From positions 1 through 35,883 of the IMG/VR virus record IMGVR_UViG_3300036900_000253: a DNA stretch of 35,883 nucleotides; one strand, written 5' to 3'. The position numbers and the translations under genes were made by a program. Under the pieces are notes generated by a model. The model made no database searches and was not told where the DNA came from. It saw nothing but the letters and a program-made list of their open reading frames with translations. This document shows, piece by piece, positions 22,680 through 29,165 of the stretch (position 1 is its first letter; every line of letters starts with the position of its first letter). The stretch is from a virus.

Positions 22680-24185
22680 GTGCCGCAGCTCCTCGCGCTG
22701 CAACTGCCGCCGGGCTCGGGGCGGCGCGCCACGCCGCAGGACACCCGCTCGGCCTGGTGGGACATGAGCCTGGTCCGCTTCGACGCGGGCGAACTCGTGC
22801 CGATCGGCGGCTGGAAGCGGCTGCCGGGCATCCAGCTCGCGGGCGAACCGCGCTCGCTGCTGTCCTGGCGCGACAATGCCGGGCTGCGCTGGGTCGCGGG
22901 CGCCAGCCTCGGGCAAGTCCAGGTGTGGGACGGCAGCGCCGGCACCGTGCTCTCGCCCGCCGACTTCGTGCCCGGCGAGGCGGCCGGGATCGTCGACGGC
23001 TACGGCATCGGCGATTACGGCGCCGAGCCCTACGGCGTGCATCGCAGCCACGAAAGCGAGCAGTACCGCGCCGCCCCCTCCGGCAGCGTCAGCCTGGACA
23101 ATTGGGGCGAGGACCTGGTCGCGATGGGCTCGGCCGATGGGCGGCTGCTGATGTGGACGCCGAGCCTGCCGGTCGCGGGACTGTTGCAGCCGGTCGCGGG
23201 CGCGCCGCCCGGCCGGGCCTGCATCGTCACCGAGGAGCGGCACATCGTCGTGATCGGCGCGGACGGCGACCCCCGGCGCGTCTCCTGGTGCAGCCAGGAA
23301 GTGCCGACCGATTGGGCGCCGAGCGTCACGAACACCGCCGGGTCGCTGCAACTGCGCTCGACCGGGATCGGCCTCGCCGCGCGGCGGGTGTCGCAGGGCA
23401 CGATCATCTTCTGCGACGACGACGTGCATCTGCTCGCCTATGTCGGCACGCCCTACGTTTACGGCTTGCAACGGATCGGCGCCGGCTGCGGCCCGGCCGG
23501 ACCCGAGGCGATGGTGGCGATGTCCGGCCGCGCCGCGTGGTGGGGGCATCATGGCTTCTGGCTCTACGACGGCAGCGTGCGCTCGCTCCCCTGCCCGCTC
23601 ACCGAATACCTCGAAAGCGACATGAACCCGGTGCTGCGCGGGTCGATCTACGGCTTTCACAACGGCATCTTCCCGGAGATCACCTGGGGCTATTGCAGCG
23701 CGGGCGCGGCGACGCCCGACAGTTACGTGACGTGGAACTACGAGACGAATGGGTGGTGGCACGGCCGCCAGCGCCGCAGCATCGGCGTCGAGCCCGGCGC
23801 GTTCGGGCTGCCGCTGCTGGGCGCGCCGGACGGGCTGATCTACCAGCACGAAACCGGCTGGCTCGACGACGGCAACCCGCGCGGCAGCTCGGTCTTTGCC
23901 GAAACCGGGGACATCCAAATCGGCGACGGCGACGGCGGCATTTTCGTCTCCAGCCTGATCCCGGACTTGCAGCATCCCGAGCTGGTGCAATGGCACCTGC
24001 GCGGGAGCTGGGCGCCGGGCGACGTGCTCGAGGAGTACGGGACGTATGTGGCCGAGCGCGCGGACGGGGTGATCGATACGTGTTTCGAGACGCGCGCGCT
24101 GCGACTGCGGCTCGAGGGCCTGCAAGACGGCCCGTGGGCGCTCGGCCGGGTGCGGCTGGCGCTCGATCCGGGGGCGGGGCGGTGA
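22680..24185 (+). CDS. Virion protein, beta-propeller-like (P22 gp10-like candidate)
   Basis: 501 residues from GTG. Repeated WDxS- and GxxxLLMW-like blades (LGQVQVWDGSAGTVL; ADGRLLMWTPSLPVAG; AAWWGHHGFWLYDGSVRSLP; VTWNYETNGWWHGRQRR) suggest a beta-propeller-like fold similar to podophage tail/plug proteins such as P22 gp10, which stabilise packaged DNA below the portal. Gene order (after collar gene, before ejection proteins) agrees. The fold is inferred by eye only. Confidence 0.6.
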   Translation: MPQLLALQLPPGSGRRATPQDTRSAWWDMSLVRFDAGELVPIGGWKRLPGIQLAGEPRSLLSWRDNAGLRWVAGASLGQVQVWDGSAGTVLSPADFVPGEAAGIVDGYGIGDYGAEPYGVHRSHESEQYRAAPSGSVSLDNWGEDLVAMGSADGRLLMWTPSLPVAGLLQPVAGAPPGRACIVTEERHIVVIGADGDPRRVSWCSQEVPTDWAPSVTNTAGSLQLRSTGIGLAARRVSQGTIIFCDDDVHLLAYVGTPYVYGLQRIGAGCGPAGPEAMVAMSGRAAWWGHHGFWLYDGSVRSLPCPLTEYLESDMNPVLRGSIYGFHNGIFPEITWGYCSAGAATPDSYVTWNYETNGWWHGRQRRSIGVEPGAFGLPLLGAPDGLIYQHETGWLDDGNPRGSSVFAETGDIQIGDGDGGIFVSSLIPDLQHPELVQWHLRGSWAPGDVLEEYGTYVAERADGVIDTCFETRALRLRLEGLQDGPWALGRVRLALDPGAGR

Positions 24186-24195
24186 GGATGCGGCG

Positions 24196-24435
24196 ATGAG
24201 CGTCCGCCCGCAGCTCGCGACCTTGCGGCTGCCGCGCGCGACGGGGGCGAACGGCCCGCGCACGGCCGAGTTCAACGCCGCCATGCAGCAGCTCGAGCAG
24301 GGGTTGGCCGGGGTGGCGACGCAGGGCGGGACGCCCGCCTTCCCGGCGGTGATCCTGACCGCTGCGGACGGCTCGAGCTGGCGCGTGCTGGTGCAGCCGG
24401 ACGGCACCCTGACGACTTCGGCGGTGCCACGATGA
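24196..24435 (+). CDS. 79-residue protein, unknown
   Basis: Starts MSVRPQLATLRLPRATGANG; C-terminal beta-type segment (PAVILTAADGSSWRVLVQPD). The stop codon lies within a small hairpin (24430-24442). Unknown; probably a minor virion protein. Confidence 0.6.
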   Translation: MSVRPQLATLRLPRATGANGPRTAEFNAAMQQLEQGLAGVATQGGTPAFPAVILTAADGSSWRVLVQPDGTLTTSAVPR

Positions 24436-24442
24436 GCCATCG
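24430..24442. repeat. Small hairpin over a stop codon
   Basis: CGATG-AGC-CATCG; the TGA of the 79-residue gene is inside the hairpin. Related in form to the CCGATG-ACC-CATCGG family. At 5 bp it could be chance. Confidence 0.4.
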
Positions 24443-24453
24443 GGCGGTTCCGC

Positions 24454-24672
24454 GTGCTTAGGGTCCGCAGCAGCTTCATCGACGGCCGGCCGTTCGTGCT
24501 GGTGGCGCTGTCGCAGGCGGATTTGCGCACGCTGCGCGACGGGGCGCCGCTGCGGGTCGAGAGCGACCAGGTGCAGGGCGCGGACGTGCTGATCGCCGCC
24601 GGCCGCAGCGAGGGCGAAGTCGCCGCCCAGCTCGCGCGCGCCGAGCAAAGCCTGCCGGAGCCGGTCCCGTGA
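24454..24672 (+). CDS. 72-residue protein, unknown
   Basis: GTG start (frame begins LRVRSSFIDGRPFVLVALSQ). Contains LSQADLRTLRDGAPLRVESD and a helical C-terminus. The stop overlaps the next gene as GTGA. No family recognised. Confidence 0.6.
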   Translation: MLRVRSSFIDGRPFVLVALSQADLRTLRDGAPLRVESDQVQGADVLIAAGRSEGEVAAQLARAEQSLPEPVP

Positions 24673-25049
24673 CGGAATCGCAACTCTGGCTGCTGAACCG
24701 GCTGCGCCAGGCCCTCGCCCATGCCGGCGGCACGCACGAGCTGATCGCCGACGTGGTGCCGATGCTCGAGGACGGGCGGGCGCAATGGTGGCAGCGCGGC
24801 CGGGGCGTCGCCATTACCGAAATCCGCGACCATCCGCAGCTCCGCGAGGTCAATGTCTGGTTGACCGCGGGGCATCTGCCGGACTGCCTCGCGCTGCAAC
24901 CCGAGATCGAGGCATGGGCGCGCAAGCACGGGGTCGCTCGCATCGTCGGCACGGGACGCGACGGCTGGGGCCGCGTGTGCGTCAACCGCATGGGGTTCCA
25001 GCGGACCGGCGTTCACGTCGAAAAATGGCTGGGAGGGCCGGCGCAATGA
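24669..25049 (+). CDS. GNAT-like phage protein
   Basis: 126 residues from GTG. The C-terminal part (LREVNVWLTAGHLPDCLALQ; PEIEAWARKHGVARIVGTGR; DGWGRVCVNRMGFQRTGVHV) has the order and spacing of phage proteins related to GNAT acetyltransferases. The classic acetyl-CoA loop (Q/RxxGxG/A) is not clearly present, so it may be structural or inactive. Such proteins often lie beside ejection-protein genes in podophages. Overlaps the next gene as ATGA. Confidence 0.65.
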   Translation: MTESQLWLLNRLRQALAHAGGTHELIADVVPMLEDGRAQWWQRGRGVAITEIRDHPQLREVNVWLTAGHLPDCLALQPEIEAWARKHGVARIVGTGRDGWGRVCVNRMGFQRTGVHVEKWLGGPAQ

Positions 25050-25927
25050 GCGGCAGCAGCGGCAGCCAAAACTCGACGGTCACGAACAAGACCGACGTGC
25101 CGAGCTGGCTGCAAGATGCGGCGATCAGCAACCTCGGCTTCGCGCAGGATGTCGCCGCCAAGCCATACGAGCAATATACCGGCCAACAGGTCGCGAGCAT
25201 CACGCCGGACCAGCAGGCGGCCTATGATTGGGTGCGGAAGAACCTCGGCGCCGGCAGCAACGCGATCGGCCAGGCGGCGCAGCAGATCACCGGCTCTAAC
25301 CTGACCACGACGGCGCAAAGCCTGCTCAACCCGTATCTCGGCGCCGTCGAGGATCCCGCGCTGGCCGCGCTCGCCAAGCAGGGCGCGCGCAGCCAGAACG
25401 ATCTCGCCAGCAAGGCGGCCGGCGCGGGCGCGTTCGGCGGCACGCGGTTCGGGGTGGAGAGCGGCGTGCTCGGCTCCGAGACGGCGGCCAAGGCGGGCGA
25501 GCTGTCGGCCAACATCCGCTCGCAGGGCTGGGACAAGGCGGTGTCGACCGCGCTGACGCAGGCCGGCGAGCAGGCGTCGCTCGCGACGCAGCAGCAGACC
25601 GCCGGGCTCGCGGGCGCCTCGGCGCTGTCGACCGCGGGCTACCAGCAGCAGCAGAACGAGCAGGCGAACCTCTCGGCCGCGCTCGAGGATTGGCAGAACC
25701 AGCAGAATTGGGGCCAGCAGCAGCTCGCCATCCGCGAGGGCGCGGTCACGGCGACGCCCTACGGCGGCACCACCACCAGCTCGCAGCCGATCAACAAGGG
25801 CAACCCGGCGGTGTCGGCGCTCGGCGGCGCGCTCGCGGGGGCCGCGGCCGGGTCGGCGATCCCCGGCTGGGGCACCGCGGCCGGCGCGCTGATCGGCGGC
25901 GTCGGCGGCTATCTCGGGAGCAGGTGA
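25046..25927 (+). CDS. Internal virion / DNA-ejection protein
   Basis: 293 residues. Gln/Ala-rich helical middle (QAAQQITGSNLTTTAQSLLN; GAGAFGGTRFGVESGVLGSE) and a Gly-zipper hydrophobic C-terminus (SALGGALAGAAAGSAIPGWG) suited to membrane insertion. This architecture is common in podophage ejection proteins, which leave the capsid and form a channel in the cell envelope. Directly followed by two larger internal proteins. Confidence 0.75.
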   Translation: MSGSSGSQNSTVTNKTDVPSWLQDAAISNLGFAQDVAAKPYEQYTGQQVASITPDQQAAYDWVRKNLGAGSNAIGQAAQQITGSNLTTTAQSLLNPYLGAVEDPALAALAKQGARSQNDLASKAAGAGAFGGTRFGVESGVLGSETAAKAGELSANIRSQGWDKAVSTALTQAGEQASLATQQQTAGLAGASALSTAGYQQQQNEQANLSAALEDWQNQQNWGQQQLAIREGAVTATPYGGTTTSSQPINKGNPAVSALGGALAGAAAGSAIPGWGTAAGALIGGVGGYLGSR

Positions 25928-25928
25928 C

Positions 25929-26279
25929 ATGAGCGACAGCTTCGCGGGCTTCGGTGGCAGCGGCTGGACGAACGCATGGGGTTCGTCGGGCGGCGCCTAT
26001 GCGCCGTCCGCGACGGCGGGGGCGTCGGACTGGTCGAAAATCCTCAGCGCGATCAGCTCGAAAGAAGGACAGCAGGCGATGGGCGGCATCGGCAAGAGCC
26101 TGATGACCGCGGGCACCGGCAATGACGCCGCCTACCTGCGCACGAACGCGGGTCAGGCGCCGTTCTCGCCCGGCGGGACCAACTCGCTGCTCGGGACCCT
26201 ACTGCAAATGCGCCAGCAGCAGCAGCTCCAGCAGCAATTCCCGCTCGGGCAGAACTTCCGGCCGAGCCTGCTGGGATAG
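25929..26279 (+). CDS. 116-residue Gly/Ser- and Gln-rich protein
   Basis: Starts MSDSFAGFGGSGWTNAWGSS two bases after the upstream stop; ends with QMRQQQQLQQQFPLGQ. Low complexity at both ends suggests a flexible internal virion protein, probably partner of the flanking ejection proteins. Confidence 0.65.
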   Translation: MSDSFAGFGGSGWTNAWGSSGGAYAPSATAGASDWSKILSAISSKEGQQAMGGIGKSLMTAGTGNDAAYLRTNAGQAPFSPGGTNSLLGTLLQMRQQQQLQQQFPLGQNFRPSLLG

Positions 26280-26288
26280 GGGGCGGAC

Positions 26289-29147
26289 ATGGCGGCCTGG
26301 AGCCTGCTCGACAGCAGCGATCCCGTGCTCTCGCTGCTCGGCGGCCTCGCCTCGGGCGGCCGCGTCGGCGACGATGCCGGTCCGCTCACCGAAAGCGGCG
26401 CCAGCGCGCTCGCTCCGCTGCAACGGCGCACCGCGCTGGACTCGCTGATGGCGTCCGGCGCGGCGCTCGCCAATGCCGGCGCGCCGGGCTTCGGGCCGCG
26501 GCCGACGCTGGCGCAGGGGCTCACGCAGGGCTTGCTCGCCGGCTCGATCGCCGGGCAGGCGGCGCAAGAGCACGGGCAGGCAATGGAGCAGTCGGCGCAG
26601 GTGCTCGCGCAGGCCGCGCAGGACGCCAACATTCGCCGCCAGCTCATGATGCAGCAGCTCCGCAATAGCGACCTGGCGCGCAACCTGATCCTCCAGCGGT
26701 TCGGCGGCGTGGCGCCGGCCGATGACGGCACGGGGGGCGGCGCGCCCGCCTTCGCGGGGGACGGGTCCGCGCCGGGGATGGGCGTGCGCGACGCGCTGCG
26801 CGCCCACGAGCAGGGCAAGCTCGGCTATCAGAGCGTCAATGCCGGCGGCTTCTCCGGCGCCTACCAGATGGGCTCGCCGCTGATGCAGGACGCCGGGCTG
26901 TACACGCCAGCGGCGCCCGGCGAGGCGCCGAACACGTGGGCGGGAACGATCAAGGTGCCCGGCTTCGGCGAAATGAAGCGCGACGACTTCCTGAAATCGC
27001 CGGGCGCGCAGGAGCAGGCGTACGGGATCATGATGGGCCACCTGGACAAGCAGCTCGACAGCCAGGGCCTCTACGCGCTGGCGCAGCGCCGCATGGTGGA
27101 CGGCAAGATCAATGGCGTGCCGGTCACGCGCGAGGGGCTGCTGGCCGGCGCCTGGCTCGGCGGCACGGGGGGGCTGCGGAGCTGGCTGACCGGCGGCGGC
27201 GACCCGGCCGACAGCAACCGCACGCGGGTTTCCGACTATGTGCGGCTCGGGTCCCTGCCCAACGCCTCCGTTGGGCATGGGCCGCAGCCCGCGCCAGCGC
27301 CGCCGGCATCCCCGGCTCCGGGGCGGGTGCAGGTCGCGCAGGCCGGCGCCTTGCCGCCGCCCGTCAACGACGCCAGCGCGCCCGCGGCAACGCCCCCGGC
27401 TACAGCGACGCCCATGCCCAACGGAGGCGTTGGGAAGGGTCCGGCGCCCGTGGGCGGCCCGACGCTCGCGCCCGCGCCGCTGCCCATGCCCAACGGAGGC
27501 GTTGGGCAGGGACGGGCGCCGCCGCTGCCTGTCGGCGGGACAACGGCGGCGCCCATGCCCAGCGGAGGCGTTGGGCAGGGTGCGGCGGGCGGGGGCAGCT
27601 TCCTGCGGGGCGCGACGCAAGCGCAACTGGCGGCGGCGCTGCTCTCGAGCGATCCGCTCAAAGCCTTGGCGAGCCTGGCCGGGCAGAAGGTGGAGATCAA
27701 GGAACGGTGGAACCCGCAGACCGGCGCGAAGGACCAGGTCATCGTCAACAACGACGGCGCCGTGATCGGGCAGTTCGCCGCGGGCAAGCCGGAGTTCGCC
27801 GCGCCCGTGACCGAGATCGGCGCGGACAACCAGGCGCACACCGTCTACCGCATCCCCGGCACGAACGTGGTGCAGCAAGGCGGCGTGGTGCCGGGGCACA
27901 CCAGCACCGAAAAGATCTGGAACCCCGCGACCGGCCAACTCGACCTGACGGTGCTCGACGCCAACCGCCAGCCGGTCAAGGTGATCGGCAGCGAAAAGCC
28001 GGCGTTCCACTATCAGACCGAAGTGATGCCGGACGGGCAGACCTATCACACCGAACGGATCGAGGGCGTGCCGGGCTACGTCAAGCAGCTCGGCGTCGCG
28101 CCGCGCGAAATCAAGCAGGTCAAGGAGTTCGACCAGGGCGGCAACCGCACGCTGATCTGGAACCTCGACGCCAGCGGCAACAAGACGGGCACGCCGATCG
28201 TCTCGCCGGAGCTGCCGGGCGAGATCAAGGAAATCCAGGACGAGAACGATCCGACCAAGCGGCATTGGGCCGCGTTCTATCCCGGCCAGACGCAGCCGCA
28301 GATACTCGGCCGCGCGCCGACGCCCCCGGAACTGGCGGCGCGCTCGCCCGAACGCACCGCGCAGAACGCCGCCGAAGCCGCCGCCTCGGCCACCGGCAGC
28401 GAAGCCGGCAAGCTGGCGGCGCAGGACTGGAGCAAGCTCTACGCCAGCCGCAATACCGCGCTGGCGATGAACAACCAGCTCAACATGCTCGAGGCGGTGT
28501 CGCGCAACATCCCGACCGGGCCGGGCATCGAGAGCGGGGTCAAGCTGGGCAAACTCGCCGCACAGCTCGGGCTCGACCTGAAATCGCTCGGGCCGGGCTT
28601 CTCGGTCGACACCGCCGTGAACGCCGACGTTTTCCGCAAGATCGCCAACGGCCTCGTGCTCGGCCAGCTCGGCGGCGAGGGGATGCCGCGCAACAATTTC
28701 AGCGACACCGATTTGCGCTTCCTGACCGAAACGATGCCGAACCTGCAAAACCTGCCGAACGCCAACAAGACCGTGATCGACTACCTGCGCGCCATGCAGC
28801 AGCGCACGATCGAGCACGCGAACGCTTGGGACGCCTACCGGGCCGCGAACGGTCCGGCCGCAGCCAGCGAGGCGGGCTTCCGCCAGTTCGAGAACGAATG
28901 GAGCAAGCGGATCGCGAGCGATCCGATCGTGACCTACGTCACCGACCGCGACCAGATCGCCAAGCTGCCGCCTAACCGCATCTGGTGGACCGATATGGGC
29001 GGCGGCCGCATGGGCTACACCGACCCGCGGCCGCCCCTGCAACGGCCCGGCGGACCGCAGACGCGCCCGCCGCCCGCGCCGCCGCCGCCATTGCCGGCCG
29101 TGCCGCCGCCGCCGCCGCGCGACCGCATCTATCAGCCCACGGACTAA
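26289..29147 (+). CDS. Internal virion protein with lysozyme-like domain
   Basis: 952 residues. After a helical N-terminal region, residues 165-325 show a lysozyme/transglycosylase-like domain: a candidate catalytic Glu (E174) in LRAHEQGKLGY, then GGFSGAYQMGSPLMQDAGLY, LKSPGAQEQAY, GLLAGAWLGGTGGLRSWL and SDYVRLGS. Such virion domains open the peptidoglycan during DNA entry. A Pro-rich linker (about 323-435) carries four copies of a 29-bp hairpin repeat, one inverted. A long C-terminal region follows with repeated beta motifs and helices (NMLEAVSRNIPTGPGIESGV). The Pro-rich tail is PPPAPPPPLP-like. No separate endolysin gene is visible. Confidence 0.8.
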   Translation: MAAWSLLDSSDPVLSLLGGLASGGRVGDDAGPLTESGASALAPLQRRTALDSLMASGAALANAGAPGFGPRPTLAQGLTQGLLAGSIAGQAAQEHGQAMEQSAQVLAQAAQDANIRRQLMMQQLRNSDLARNLILQRFGGVAPADDGTGGGAPAFAGDGSAPGMGVRDALRAHEQGKLGYQSVNAGGFSGAYQMGSPLMQDAGLYTPAAPGEAPNTWAGTIKVPGFGEMKRDDFLKSPGAQEQAYGIMMGHLDKQLDSQGLYALAQRRMVDGKINGVPVTREGLLAGAWLGGTGGLRSWLTGGGDPADSNRTRVSDYVRLGSLPNASVGHGPQPAPAPPASPAPGRVQVAQAGALPPPVNDASAPAATPPATATPMPNGGVGKGPAPVGGPTLAPAPLPMPNGGVGQGRAPPLPVGGTTAAPMPSGGVGQGAAGGGSFLRGATQAQLAAALLSSDPLKALASLAGQKVEIKERWNPQTGAKDQVIVNNDGAVIGQFAAGKPEFAAPVTEIGADNQAHTVYRIPGTNVVQQGGVVPGHTSTEKIWNPATGQLDLTVLDANRQPVKVIGSEKPAFHYQTEVMPDGQTYHTERIEGVPGYVKQLGVAPREIKQVKEFDQGGNRTLIWNLDASGNKTGTPIVSPELPGEIKEIQDENDPTKRHWAAFYPGQTQPQILGRAPTPPELAARSPERTAQNAAEAAASATGSEAGKLAAQDWSKLYASRNTALAMNNQLNMLEAVSRNIPTGPGIESGVKLGKLAAQLGLDLKSLGPGFSVDTAVNADVFRKIANGLVLGQLGGEGMPRNNFSDTDLRFLTETMPNLQNLPNANKTVIDYLRAMQQRTIEHANAWDAYRAANGPAAASEAGFRQFENEWSKRIASDPIVTYVTDRDQIAKLPPNRIWWTDMGGGRMGYTDPRPPLQRPGGPQTRPPPAPPPPLPAVPPPPPRDRIYQPTD
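27253..27281 (-). repeat. 29-bp hairpin repeat, inverted copy
   Basis: Exact reverse complement of the copy at 27483-27511. It is still in frame and encodes LPNASVGHG. Stem GCCCAACG/CGTTGGGC, loop CCTC. Confidence 0.95.
27411..27439 (+). repeat. 29-bp hairpin repeat, direct copy
   Basis: Encodes PMPNGGVGKG. One change (C to A) in the right flank relative to 27483. Confidence 0.95.
27483..27511 (+). repeat. 29-bp hairpin repeat, direct copy
   Basis: Encodes PMPNGGVGQG; reference copy. Stem GCCCAACG/CGTTGGGC, loop GAGG. Confidence 0.95.
27552..27580 (+). repeat. 29-bp hairpin repeat, direct copy
   Basis: Encodes PMPSGGVGQG; A to G in the left arm gives a G-T pair, so the fold is nearly kept. 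Confidence 0.95.
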
Positions 29148-29150
29148 CGG

Positions 29151-29164
29151 AGTGTTCGGTCAGA
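29151..29164. repeat. Half hairpin repeat before a start codon
   Basis: GTTCGGTCAGACATG matches the right half of the CACGARC family (GYTCGGTCGGAC) fused to an ATG, as at 14230 and 21205. No left half is visible. Confidence 0.6.
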
Positions 29165-29165
29165 C

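Noticed and set aside
22086-25046. Very long minus-strand open frame (986 codons) opposite the virion genes
   Set aside because: It is antisense to five genes with clear coding properties and coupled starts; the translation is Arg/Ala/His/Pro-rich, as expected from opposite frames in GC-rich DNA. The same applies to 12355-14877, 26199-29042 and 29160-31829 on the minus strand.
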